From JADJYF01 sp965278995 (lineage in GTDB: Bacteria; Pseudomonadota; Gammaproteobacteria; Ga0077536), in NCBI GenBank assembly GCA_965278995.1, contig OZ257136.1, forward strand, positions 3,906,001 through 3,970,000: a stretch of 64,000 bases of DNA, given 5' to 3'. This document shows, one piece after another, positions 16,163-24,151 of the stretch (positions are counted from its first letter, which is position 1; each line of letters starts with the position of its first letter). The notes beneath the pieces were generated by a model. That model saw nothing but the letters and a program-made list of their open reading frames with translations, had not been told where the DNA came from and made no database searches. The position numbers were made by a program, and so were the translations under genes.

Positions 16163-17977
16163 TTGCCGGCCACGCCCTCTCCCGCGTTCCCGCCATCGAC
16201 ACCCGGATCCGCAGCCACCTTGGATTTCGCCAACCGCCATCGCCTCCGATCGTTCATCAGCCTGTTGGTGCTGCCGGCACTCGCTATGCTCGGCGGTTGC
16301 GCTACCGTGCCACCGCCTCAGCCAGCGGCACCCGTGGCACCGACCGCAATGCCAGTGGCGCCTCCGCCCGCGGCCGTTGCACCAACCCCTTTCGAGTACG
16401 AAAACGACCCGCTCTACCGTTTGTTGATGGCCGAGTTCGCCGGCCAGCGCGGGCATCTTGATGTTGCAGTCAAAAATTACGTGGCGCTGGCGCAGGAGAT
16501 GCACGATGCCGGATTGGCGCAGCGAGCAACTCGTATCGCCGTATTTGCGCGCGACGATGCCGCCGCGCTCACTGCAGCCAAAGTCTGGGTGGAACTCGAA
16601 CCAGATGACATGGACGCGCGGCAGATCCTCGCCGCGATGTACGTTCGCGACGGCAACGCCGCCGACGCCCTCAAACACCTCGAATATGTCCTGGCACATG
16701 ATGAAGGCGCAGCCGGCAGTCGCCTGCGGATGATTGCGAGCCTGCTGGGTCGCGAAGAAGATCGCGCAACCGCACTCGATGTCATGACCACATTGGTCGA
16801 GAAAGCTGGCGACGATACCGATGCGCTGCAGGCTTACGCGCTGCTGGCCATCCGTGCCGAGGAACTCGACCGCGCGCGTAACGCGATGAGTCGGATCGCA
16901 CAGAAAGGCGAACTCAGCTCGAATATCGCCATGGCCTATCTGGCCGTGCTGCAGAAACAGGACAAACTTTCCGAGGCGCTGTCCTGGCTGGAAGACATGC
17001 TCGCCAAGAATCCGAAACAGTTCGGGCTGCGCCTGATCTACGCCCGTCTGCTTGCCGACGAAAATCGCTACGAGGAAGCACGCCTCCAGTTCACCCTGCT
17101 GGCGAAAGACGAGCCGGACAACACCGACATCATTTTTGCGCTGGGCCTGCTCAATCTGCAGGCTAATCGCGCCGATGACGCCGTGGTCAATTTTCAACAG
17201 TTGATCAAGCTCGATACGCGCGTCGACGAGGCGCATTTCTATCTTGGCCAGGTTGAGGAAGCCCGCAAGAAGCCGGACGCCGCGATCAAACACTATCGCG
17301 CAGTCGAGGGCGGCAGCAACTATTTCGCGGCTCAGTTGCGCACTGCACTGGTGATGTCCGGCCAGGGAAAGATTGCCGAGGCGAGCCGTTTCCTCGATGA
17401 CGTAACGCTCGAGCGCGACGAACAGGTATTCGAGCTGGCGCGCGCAAAAGGCGAGATTCTGACCGAACATGGGCATCTGACCGAAGCGATGGCGACCTAT
17501 GACAAAGCGCTCGCCGGCGACGTTTATCATTCCGACCTGCTCTATACCCGGGCCATGCTGGCCGAAAAGATGGGCCGCATCGAAGTGCTCGAGCACGATC
17601 TGCGGAAAATCATCGAACGCGAACCGGAGAACGCGCAGGCTCTGAATGCGCTCGGCTACACGCTGGCTGATCGCACCGAGCGCTACGACGAAGCGCTGGG
17701 CCTGATACAGAAAGCGTTGACCTTGAGCCCGAAAGATTTCTACATCCTGGACAGCATGGGCTGGGCGCTGTATCGGGTCGGCCGACTCGATGAAGCGGCT
17801 GATTATCTGAGGCGCGCGCGCGAACTGCGCAACGACCCGGAAGTCGCGGCGCATCTCGGTGAAGTGCTGTGGGTGAAGGGCGATCGCGATGCGGCCCGCG
17901 AAGTCTGGAACACCGCGCTGAAAGACACGCCGAACGATCAGCGTCTGCTCGACGTCATCAAACGCCTGACGCCGTGA
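16163..17977 (+). CDS. TPR-repeat lipoprotein next to lolB
   Basis: Up to 604 residues. A signal sequence (FISLLVLPALAM) ends in the lipobox LGGC, followed by a Pro/Ala-rich linker and then about a dozen tetratricopeptide-like helical hairpins (for example LNALGYTLADRTERYDEALGLIQKAL and MGWALYRVGRLDEAADYLRRA). It should be a lipid-anchored periplasmic or outer-membrane scaffold. A TPR protein upstream of lolB is also found in Pseudomonas. No ATG precedes the lipobox; the first possible start is TTG 16163 and a later TTG at 16220 gives a more usual signal length, so the N-terminus is uncertain. The lolB start overlaps its stop. Confidence 0.85.
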   Translation: MPATPSPAFPPSTPGSAATLDFANRHRLRSFISLLVLPALAMLGGCATVPPPQPAAPVAPTAMPVAPPPAAVAPTPFEYENDPLYRLLMAEFAGQRGHLDVAVKNYVALAQEMHDAGLAQRATRIAVFARDDAAALTAAKVWVELEPDDMDARQILAAMYVRDGNAADALKHLEYVLAHDEGAAGSRLRMIASLLGREEDRATALDVMTTLVEKAGDDTDALQAYALLAIRAEELDRARNAMSRIAQKGELSSNIAMAYLAVLQKQDKLSEALSWLEDMLAKNPKQFGLRLIYARLLADENRYEEARLQFTLLAKDEPDNTDIIFALGLLNLQANRADDAVVNFQQLIKLDTRVDEAHFYLGQVEEARKKPDAAIKHYRAVEGGSNYFAAQLRTALVMSGQGKIAEASRFLDDVTLERDEQVFELARAKGEILTEHGHLTEAMATYDKALAGDVYHSDLLYTRAMLAEKMGRIEVLEHDLRKIIEREPENAQALNALGYTLADRTERYDEALGLIQKALTLSPKDFYILDSMGWALYRVGRLDEAADYLRRARELRNDPEVAAHLGEVLWVKGDRDAAREVWNTALKDTPNDQRLLDVIKRLTP

Positions 17978-18567
17978 AGCGCCTGATCTTCGGCGTGCTG
18001 CTCGCACTGCTGGCGGCGTGCGCCCGGCTCCCGCCACCGCCCGCCATTACTCCTGCCGACGAGACGCGTGTTACGGCATTCAGCGACTGGCGTATAGCCG
18101 CGCGACTGGCCGTGCAACACGACGACAAAGGATTCAGCGGCGATCTGCAGTGGCGCCAGTCGGGCGAAGTATTCGAACTTCGCCTCATGGCACCGTTGAA
18201 CGGCGGCAGCTTCGCGCTGGCCGGTGACCCGAACGAGGTCAGCCTGATCACCCCCAAAGGCGAACGTTACCTGGCCGCGAATGCCGAAACGCTGATGCAG
18301 CAGCATCTCGGCTGGAGCATTGCGCTCGACGGCACTCGCTACTGGATCCGCGGCCTGCCACGCCCGGGCGGGACCACCACCGCGGCTGTTCGCGACGAAG
18401 CCGGGCGCCTGACCGATTTTGCCCAGGACGGTTGGCGCATCAGCATCCTCGACTATGTCGAATTCAACGGGATGAGCCTGCCGCGACGCCTGTTTCTGAC
18501 CCGCGACACGCTCAATGTCCGCATTGCCATCAAGCAATGGCAGGCGCTGGACACGGTGAGACGGTGA
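17974..18567 (+). CDS. lolB: Outer membrane lipoprotein LolB
   Basis: A 197-residue lipoprotein from GTG 17974, whose GTGA overlaps the stop of the TPR gene. The signal ends in LLAAC (lipobox). FSDWRIAARLAVQHDDKGFSGDLQW, ALDGTRYWIRGLPRPGG and DGWRISILDYVEFNGMSLPRRL are typical LolB strands. LolB takes lipoproteins from LolA and inserts them in the outer membrane. It is translationally coupled to ispE on its other side. Confidence 0.92.
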   Translation: MKRLIFGVLLALLAACARLPPPPAITPADETRVTAFSDWRIAARLAVQHDDKGFSGDLQWRQSGEVFELRLMAPLNGGSFALAGDPNEVSLITPKGERYLAANAETLMQQHLGWSIALDGTRYWIRGLPRPGGTTTAAVRDEAGRLTDFAQDGWRISILDYVEFNGMSLPRRLFLTRDTLNVRIAIKQWQALDTVRR

Positions 18568-19445
18568 GTACTCCGGCAATAACCTATTCCTGCGGCTGGC
18601 CAGCGCCGGCGAAAATCAATCTGTTTCTGCATATCACGGGCCGCCGCGCTGACGGTTATCACCTGCTGCAGACGCTGTTCCAGTTCATCGAGGTTGGCGA
18701 CGAACTCGATTTCAGGGTCCGGGACGATGGTGTCATACGCCGCGTCTCCGCCCTGGCCGGCGTGGCCGAGGGCGACGATCTCGTGGTTCGCGCTGCTCGC
18801 GCTCTGCAGCAGGCGAGCGGGACGACGCTTGGCGCCGACATCCGCGTGCACAAACGGCTGCCGATGGGTGCCGGTCTGGGCGGCGGCAGTTCCGATGCCG
18901 CGACCACGCTGGTTGCTCTGAACCGGCTCTGGCAGCTTGACTTTGAACCGTCCGGCCTGGCCCGCCTGGGTCTCGCCCTCGGTGCCGATATCCCGGTGTT
19001 CGTCCACGGTCAGGCTGCCTGGGCAGAAGGTGTCGGGGAAATCCTCGTTCCGTTCGCAATCGACGAGACACCCGTGCTCGTGATCACGCCGGATTGTGAA
19101 GCCGGAACCATGCAGGTGTTCAAAGATCCTGATTTGACACGGGATACTGTGCCAATCAAAATGCATGGTTTTTCGCTGGAACAGACCCGGAACGACTGCG
19201 AGGCCGTCACGCGACGGCTCTACCCGGCAGTCGGCGAAGCGCTGGCGTGGCTGTCAGCGCGAGCACCAGCACCGGCGAGAATGAGCGGCACTGGAGCGAG
19301 CGTGTTCGCGCTCTTTACCGACATGGAGAGCGCACGCGCGGTGGCGCGTGCGGTGCCGGCACACTGGCAAGCGTTCTGTACGTGGCGCCGCAACCGGTCG
19401 GCACTGCTCGATTTCGGCGGCAGTCCGCCCGCTGACATGTGCTGA
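18564..19445 (+). CDS. ispE: 4-diphosphocytidyl-2-C-methyl-D-erythritol kinase
   Basis: A 293-residue GHMP kinase. It starts at GTG 18564, overlapping the lolB stop (GTGA). PAPAKINLFLHITGRRADGYH is the substrate-binding start (Lys-Asn pair), and LPMGAGLGGGSSDAATTL is the ATP-binding glycine loop. ARMSGTGASVFALF is the third GHMP motif. It performs the fourth step of the methylerythritol-phosphate isoprenoid pathway. The lolB-ispE-tRNA-prs order is typical of Gammaproteobacteria. Confidence 0.95.
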   Translation: MSTPAITYSCGWPAPAKINLFLHITGRRADGYHLLQTLFQFIEVGDELDFRVRDDGVIRRVSALAGVAEGDDLVVRAARALQQASGTTLGADIRVHKRLPMGAGLGGGSSDAATTLVALNRLWQLDFEPSGLARLGLALGADIPVFVHGQAAWAEGVGEILVPFAIDETPVLVITPDCEAGTMQVFKDPDLTRDTVPIKMHGFSLEQTRNDCEAVTRRLYPAVGEALAWLSARAPAPARMSGTGASVFALFTDMESARAVARAVPAHWQAFCTWRRNRSALLDFGGSPPADMC

Positions 19446-19483
19446 TGGAGCCCGCGCGCGTCAGGCTGCGGAACCTTGATTTT

Positions 19484-19558
19484 TGGGGTGTCGCCAAGCG
19501 GTAAGGCACGGGGTTTTGATCCCCGCATTCCCAGGTTCGAATCCTGGCACCCCAGCCA
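19484..19558 (+). tRNA. tRNA-Gln (anticodon TTG)
   Basis: A full cloverleaf: acceptor TGGGGTG pairs with CACCCCA, the T-arm CCAGGTTCGAATCCTGG is perfect, the anticodon arm CGGGGTTTTGATCCCCG presents TTG, and CCA is encoded at the 3' end. TTG reads CAA glutamine codons. It lies between ispE and prs, the standard location of this tRNA in related bacteria. Confidence 0.97.
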
Positions 19559-19653
19559 CATAAGCACGTTGCGCGCAGCGGCGCACAACAGTCGAATCGA
19601 CGGGGCGCGCGGCACGGAAGGCCAACGACCCGCCCGGGCGGAGATGGCGAGAC

Positions 19654-20607
19654 ATGCTCGAAGAATCGATGATGCTGTTCACCGGCAATGCGAATCGCCC
19701 GCTGGCCCGGGCCGTGGCGCGCCATCTGCATGTGCCGCTGGGCAAGGCGACAGTCGGCCGCTTCAGCGATGGCGAGATTACGGTCGAGATTGCCGAAAAC
19801 GTGCGTGGGCGCCATGCCGTCGTCATCCAGTCGACCTGCGCGCCGACCAATGACAATTTCATGGAGCTGCTGGTTCTCATCGATGCATTGCGCCGCGCCT
19901 CGGCCCAGAGCATTACGGCGGTCGTGCCCTACATGGGCTACGCGCGCCAGGACCGGCGGCCGCGTTCGGCCCGGGTGCCGATTACCGCCAAAGTGATCGC
20001 GAACATGATTACGAGCGTTGGTACGGACCGCGTGCTGACCGTCGACCTGCACGCTGAGCAGATTCAGGGATTTTTCGATATTCCGATGGACAACGTCTAC
20101 GCCTCACCCGTACTGCTCGGCGATATCTGGAAACACGAGTACGAGAATCTGATGGTCGTTTCGCCGGATGTCGGCGGCGTTGTCCGCGCACGCGCCATCG
20201 CCCGACAGCTCGACAACGCGGATCTCGCGATCATCGACAAACGCCGCCCGCGCGCCAACGAGTCGCAGGTGATGAATATCATCGGTGACGTCGACGGTCG
20301 CACCTGTGTGATGGTCGACGACATGGTCGATACGGCTGGCACGCTATGCCGCGCAGCTGAAGCGCTGAAGGAACACGGCGCGCGCAAGGTGGTCGCCTAT
20401 TGCACCCACCCGGTATTGTCCGGCAAAGCGATCGAGAATCTGAACAGCTCGATCCTGGACGAACTGGTCGTGACCGACACGATACCGTTGTCTGAAGCTT
20501 CCGCCGCTTGCGCCAAGATCAGACAACTCTCGGTCGCCGGCTTGATCGGCGAAAGTATCAACCGCATCAGTACCGGACAATCGCTGAGTTCGATGTTCGT
20601 CGACTGA
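19654..20607 (+). CDS. prs: Ribose-phosphate pyrophosphokinase
   Basis: A 317-residue enzyme. MLFTGNANRPLARAVARHL opens the fold, GRFSDGEITVEI and YARQDRRPRSARVPI contact ATP, LTVDLHAEQIQGFFD follows and VMVDDMVDTAGTL is the PRPP-binding loop. It makes PRPP from ribose 5-phosphate for nucleotide, His and Trp synthesis. An ATG at 19669 is an alternative start. It shares an operon-like arrangement with tRNA-Gln and rplY. Confidence 0.95.
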   Translation: MLEESMMLFTGNANRPLARAVARHLHVPLGKATVGRFSDGEITVEIAENVRGRHAVVIQSTCAPTNDNFMELLVLIDALRRASAQSITAVVPYMGYARQDRRPRSARVPITAKVIANMITSVGTDRVLTVDLHAEQIQGFFDIPMDNVYASPVLLGDIWKHEYENLMVVSPDVGGVVRARAIARQLDNADLAIIDKRRPRANESQVMNIIGDVDGRTCVMVDDMVDTAGTLCRAAEALKEHGARKVVAYCTHPVLSGKAIENLNSSILDELVVTDTIPLSEASAACAKIRQLSVAGLIGESINRISTGQSLSSMFVD

Positions 20608-20614
20608 GACGGGG

Positions 20615-20632
20615 AACGTGCCGGCGCACGTT
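20615..20632 (+). promoter_or_regulatory. Stem-loop in the rplY leader
   Basis: Just after prs the sequence AACGTGC-CGGC-GCACGTT forms a perfect 7-bp hairpin, followed by a second small one (CGCC-GGATT-GGCG, 20636-20648). No T-tract follows, so this may be an attenuator, a processing site or a leader structure before rplY rather than a terminator. Confidence 0.35.
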
Positions 20633-20719
20633 AATCGCCGGATTGGCGGTACGCCATCATCGAGCCTGGTCGCGGGCGGAATGATGGTCTACCAGTTTTC
20701 ATTCGAGGAGATTCGTTTC

Positions 20720-21337
20720 ATGGAAAAATTTGATATTGCAGCCACGAGCCGCAACGACAGGGGTAAGGGTGCGAGCCGCCGCCTGCGTCGCGCTGGCAAA
20801 GTTCCGGGTATTGTTTACGGGGCCGGTGCCGAACCGACAGCCGTTCAGCTCGACCACAACGACATGATTCTGCATTGCGCTCACGAAGCGTTCTATTCGC
20901 ATATCCTGACCATCAACATCGACGGCAAGCCCGAGCGCGTGGTGTTGAAAGATATGCAGCGTCACGTCTACAAGCCGTTCATCATGCACATGGATTTTCT
21001 GCGTGTGAACGAATCTGAAGCGCTCAACATGCGTGTGCCGCTGCACTTCGTCAATGAAGATCGCTGCGTCGGCGTGAAGATTGGTGGCGGGATCGTCTCG
21101 CACCTCATTTCGGATATCGAAATCACCTGCCTGCCGAAAGACCTGCCGGAATACATCGAAGTCGATCTGGAGCACATGAATATCGGCGACTCGCTGCATC
21201 TGGCCGACCTCAAGCTGCCGGATGGTGTGCAGATAACGTTGCTGCTGCACGGCGGTGACTCCAATCTCGCCGTAGTCTCGCTGCATACGCCGCGCGGCGC
21301 GGCAGGTGAAGAGAGCACACCGGCGGCCGGCGCGTAG
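20720..21337 (+). CDS. rplY: 50S ribosomal protein L25 (long, Ctc-type)
   Basis: 205 residues starting at MEKFDIAATSRND with a GAGGAG site 10 bp before the ATG. The N-terminal domain (GKGASRRLRRAGKVPGIVYGAG) binds 5S rRNA; the C-terminal domain (RVPLHFVNEDRC, ITCLPKDLPEYIEVDL) is the TL5/CTC extension, so this is the two-domain form, not the 94-residue E. coli form. The upstream frame to 20618 is not coding. It sits between prs and pth as usual. Confidence 0.94.
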   Translation: MEKFDIAATSRNDRGKGASRRLRRAGKVPGIVYGAGAEPTAVQLDHNDMILHCAHEAFYSHILTINIDGKPERVVLKDMQRHVYKPFIMHMDFLRVNESEALNMRVPLHFVNEDRCVGVKIGGGIVSHLISDIEITCLPKDLPEYIEVDLEHMNIGDSLHLADLKLPDGVQITLLLHGGDSNLAVVSLHTPRGAAGEESTPAAGA

Positions 21338-21363
21338 CGCGCGCCTGACGCCAAACGAGCTGA

Positions 21364-21960
21364 ATGCGGATGCCTGCCGTGGCCGGCGCAGACGCGGTTC
21401 AGCTCATCGTCGGGCTCGGCAACCCGGGAGCCGGCTATGCCGAAGACAGGCATAACGCCGGCTTCTGGTTCATCGACGAACTGGCCAAGCTGTGGCGCAC
21501 TGACGTGCGCAACGATGCGCGATACAAAGGCGAACTCGGCCGTGCCAGCAACGGGGTGCGTCTGCTGAAGCCGCAGACGTTCATGAACCTGAGTGGCGAG
21601 AGTGTGGCGGCCTGCGCGAACTATTTCCGTGTTCCCCCAGCCTGCGTTCTAGTCTGTCATGATGAACTTGATCTCGAAGCCGGCGTGGTTCGACTCAAGC
21701 GTGGCGGCGGGCACGGCGGCCACAATGGTCTGCGCAGCATCGAAAGCCAGCTCGGCACCAATACTTATCTGCGTCTGCGACTCGGCATTGGTCATCCGGG
21801 TTCGAGCCGCGACGTCACGGCGCACGTGCTGGGCCGGCCAAGCGCGGAAGAACGCGCGACAATCCGCTCTGCCATCGATCTCGCCATGGCGCAGATCGAT
21901 ACCATCATCGGTGGCGATTTCGATCGCGCGATGAACACCCTGAACCGAAAGCGCGACTAA
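21364..21960 (+). CDS. pth: Peptidyl-tRNA hydrolase
   Basis: A 198-residue hydrolase. LIVGLGNPGAGYAEDRHNAGFW holds the catalytic His, LLKPQTFMNLSGESV and VCHDELDLEAGVVRLKRGGGHGGHNGLRSI are the substrate-binding and catalytic Asp motifs. It recycles tRNAs from prematurely released peptidyl-tRNA. The start may be ATG 21364 or ATG 21370. It is 26 bp after rplY and 17 bp before ychF. Confidence 0.95.
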   Translation: MRMPAVAGADAVQLIVGLGNPGAGYAEDRHNAGFWFIDELAKLWRTDVRNDARYKGELGRASNGVRLLKPQTFMNLSGESVAACANYFRVPPACVLVCHDELDLEAGVVRLKRGGGHGGHNGLRSIESQLGTNTYLRLRLGIGHPGSSRDVTAHVLGRPSAEERATIRSAIDLAMAQIDTIIGGDFDRAMNTLNRKRD

Positions 21961-21977
21961 CAGGCTGAGTAACAACG

Positions 21978-23069
21978 ATGGGATTCAAATGCGGTATCGT
22001 CGGTCTGCCGAATGTCGGCAAGTCGTCGCTGTTCAATGCGCTGACTTCGGCGGCGATCGCGGCGGAGAATTATCCGTTCTGCACGATTGAACCGAATGTC
22101 GGCATCGTCGCCGTGCCCGACCCGCGGCTCGAGCGCATTGCCGGTATCGTCAAGCCGGCCAAACTCATCCATTCGAGCATGGAGTTTGTCGATATCGCCG
22201 GGCTCGTCGCTGGGGCCTCCAAAGGCGAAGGACTTGGCAATAAATTTCTGGCACATATTCGCGAGACCAACGCCATTGCGCATGTCGTGCGATGTTTCGA
22301 GGATGACAACATCACGCACGTGGCCGGGCGCATCGATCCGATCTCCGATATCGAAATCATTGATACCGAACTGGCGCTGGCCGATCTTGAAACGGTCACC
22401 CGCGGACTCGATCGCGCGGAGAAACAGGCCAAATCCGGTGACAAGGAACAACGTGCGCGAGCCGACAGTTTCAAACTGCTACTCGACGCGCTCGATGCCG
22501 GCAAGCCCGTGCGCGCGCTCGAACTCGACGACAACACGCGTGCACTGCTGCGCGAAGTGAACCTGCTCACCGCCAAACCAGTGCTGCTTGTTGCCAACGT
22601 CGACGAGGGCCATCTTGACGGTAACGCACACAGTCAGGCCGTGATGAAGTATGCGTCGGCGAACGGCGCCGAATGCGTGGTGCTGTGTGCGGCCATCGAA
22701 GCCGAGATAGGCGTGCTCGATGAAGCCGACCGCGCCGAATTCCTGAGCGATCTGGGACTGGAAGAACCCGGCCTGAACCGCGTCATCCGCGCCGGCTACC
22801 GCCTGCTCGGCCTGCAGAGCTATTTCACCGCCGGCCCCAAGGAATGCCGCGCCTGGACCATCCGCCGCGGTGTCACCGCACCAGCCGCCGCCGCCGTCAT
22901 CCATACCGACTTCGAACGCGGCTTCATCAAGGCCGAAGTAATCGGCTATGACGATTTCATCGCCTGCGGCGGCGAAACGAAAGCCAAGGAAACCGGCAAG
23001 CTGCGGATTGAAGGCAAGGAATATGTTGTCGCCGATGGCGACGTAATGCATTTTCGGTTCAACGTCTGA
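21978..23069 (+). CDS. ychF: Redox-regulated ATPase YchF/OLA1
   Basis: A 363-residue Obg-family P-loop ATPase. G1 is GLPNVGKSSLFNALT, G3 FVDIAGLVAGASKGEGLGNKFL, and the G4 position reads LLVANVDEG rather than NKxD, consistent with ATP preference. A coiled coil and a C-terminal TGS domain (LQSYFTAGPKECRAWTIRRG) follow. The normal C-terminus GDVMHFRFNV is intact. Its last 21 bases belong to a 25-bp sequence repeated about 1 kb downstream. Confidence 0.95.
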   Translation: MGFKCGIVGLPNVGKSSLFNALTSAAIAAENYPFCTIEPNVGIVAVPDPRLERIAGIVKPAKLIHSSMEFVDIAGLVAGASKGEGLGNKFLAHIRETNAIAHVVRCFEDDNITHVAGRIDPISDIEIIDTELALADLETVTRGLDRAEKQAKSGDKEQRARADSFKLLLDALDAGKPVRALELDDNTRALLREVNLLTAKPVLLVANVDEGHLDGNAHSQAVMKYASANGAECVVLCAAIEAEIGVLDEADRAEFLSDLGLEEPGLNRVIRAGYRLLGLQSYFTAGPKECRAWTIRRGVTAPAAAAVIHTDFERGFIKAEVIGYDDFIACGGETKAKETGKLRIEGKEYVVADGDVMHFRFNV

Positions 23070-23073
23070 CGAG
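23049..23073 (+). repeat. Left copy of 25-bp direct repeat (ychF 3' end)
   Basis: The sequence starting CATTTTCGGTTCAACG at the 3' end of ychF, including its TGA stop, recurs exactly at 24075-24099. Bases on either side differ. The repeats bound a 1,026-bp unit with higBA, as expected when an element integrates at the end of a gene and recreates it. Confidence 0.85.
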
Positions 23074-23259
23074 AGTATCGGACCCGTAACGCACTGAAAA
23101 ATTGAGCGGGTGCTGAGAGAAGGAAGGAAGCCACAGCCGGTATCAAGATCAATAGGCTGCTCGAAGCGGTGGGCTGCTGTCCAGACGGGTAAGGACCGCT
23201 TGCCGTTAGCAATGCCAACTACCGACACCTGCCACGACAAGCATCCCAAGTATTCCAAT

Positions 23260-23297
23260 CGTTACGATTGACGTAACGGCTAACACGCCGCTATTCT
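23260..23297 (+). promoter_or_regulatory. Putative higBA promoter and operator
   Basis: A CGTTAC/GTAACG inverted repeat (23260-23265, 23273-23278) overlaps a TTGACG -35-like element (23268-23273). TATTCT (23292-23297) lies 18 bp on as the -10. The higB ATG at 23303 is only 5 bp after it, so the transcript could be leaderless. Operators of this type are usually bound by the HigA antitoxin; that is inference here. Confidence 0.45.
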
Positions 23298-23302
23298 GCC
23301 CC

Positions 23303-23587
23303 ATGATCGTGAGCTTCCGCGACAAACGCACCCGCGAATTCGCGAGTGGACGTTACGTCAAAGCTTTCTCGGGGTTTTCCCGCCAGGCCGAGATGAAGCT
23401 CGACCAACTTGACGCAGCAGTGTCACTACAGGATCTCACGGCTTTGCCAGGTAACCGATTCGAAGCACTGAAGGGCGACCGCAAAGGGCAGTACAGCATC
23501 CGAATCAACGATCAATGGCGCATCTGTTTCGAGTGGACCGCCGGATCGCTCGGACCCATGAACGTCGAGATCATGGACTATCACTGA
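23303..23587 (+). CDS. higB: HigB-type (RelE/ParE superfamily) toxin
   Basis: A 94-residue basic protein: MIVSFRDKRTREFASG, then LNxL-type helices (KLDQLDAAVSLQDLTALPGNRFEALKG) and the core YSIRINDQWRICFEW, ending EIMDYH. This is the HigB profile, a ribosome-dependent mRNA interferase. As in other hig loci the toxin gene precedes the antitoxin gene. The pair lies inside the repeat-bounded insertion after ychF. Confidence 0.9.
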   Translation: MIVSFRDKRTREFASGRYVKAFSGFSRQAEMKLDQLDAAVSLQDLTALPGNRFEALKGDRKGQYSIRINDQWRICFEWTAGSLGPMNVEIMDYH

Positions 23588-23599
23588 GGAATGAAAACG

Positions 23600-23926
23600 A
23601 TGGCACGCACGGCTATCCATCCTGGCGAACACCTCGCTGAACAACTTGACGAGCTTGGCATGAGCGCGGCCGAACTCGGCCGCCAGCTCAAAGTGCCGAC
23701 CAATCGAATTACCGGAATTCTGAACGGCCAACGCGCAATTACCGGCGACAGTGCGCTTCGTTTGGCACATTTTTTCGGGACGAGCGCCGAATTCTGGTTG
23801 AATCTGCAGAAAACCTACGAACTTCGAATTGCCGAAAAGAAGTCCGGCGCAGCAATACGAGGATTGCCAAGACTGGCGGCGTCCAGGAAATCTCTGGATC
23901 GTGACCCGCATACTCGTGCCACTTAA
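23600..23926 (+). CDS. higA: HigA antitoxin (HTH XRE family)
   Basis: About 108 residues. IHPGEHLAEQLDELGMSAAELGRQLKVP and RITGILNGQRAITGDSALRLAHFFGTSAEFWLNLQ form the XRE helix-turn-helix of HigA. ATG 23600 is chosen because GAGGA lies 9 bp upstream; ATG 23591 sits directly on that site. It should neutralise HigB and repress the operon. The last 15 residues look less conserved, perhaps because the element boundary is near. Confidence 0.9.
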   Translation: MARTAIHPGEHLAEQLDELGMSAAELGRQLKVPTNRITGILNGQRAITGDSALRLAHFFGTSAEFWLNLQKTYELRIAEKKSGAAIRGLPRLAASRKSLDRDPHTRAT

Positions 23927-24074
23927 ACCCAAGCAGCGTCACTTTGGGGGCGGGTGGACGCATGGCAATAAAGCATGCGCTCAGCAATCTGACGATCTCC
24001 TAAGCAGGTACGAAAGTGGGTACAAAACGCTCGCCGCGCACGCCTCCTTCAGCACTGGCGCGGCCTGCCGCCCA

Positions 24075-24099
24075 CATTTTCGGTTCAACGTCTGACGAG
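24075..24099 (+). repeat. Right copy of 25-bp direct repeat
   Basis: Exact copy of 23049-23073, including the last codons and stop of ychF. Just inside it, 24001-24040 carries a GTACGAAAGTGGGTAC motif. Together with the left copy it would be attL/attR of a small element; no integrase gene lies between them. Confidence 0.85.
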
Positions 24100-24151
24100 G
24101 CGCGATAGCAGGCAACGGATTCGGTATCAAGCGAACTCAGAGGCTTTCACT

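Noticed and set aside
15947..16202. N-terminal extension of prfA by 85 residues
   Set aside because: The conserved RF1 N-terminus starts at MKPS; the extension has no family similarity and occupies the divergent promoter region.
16133..18037. 634-codon minus-strand open frame opposite the TPR lipoprotein and lolB
   Set aside because: Antisense shadow; the plus-strand genes have a lipobox, TPRs and coupled starts.
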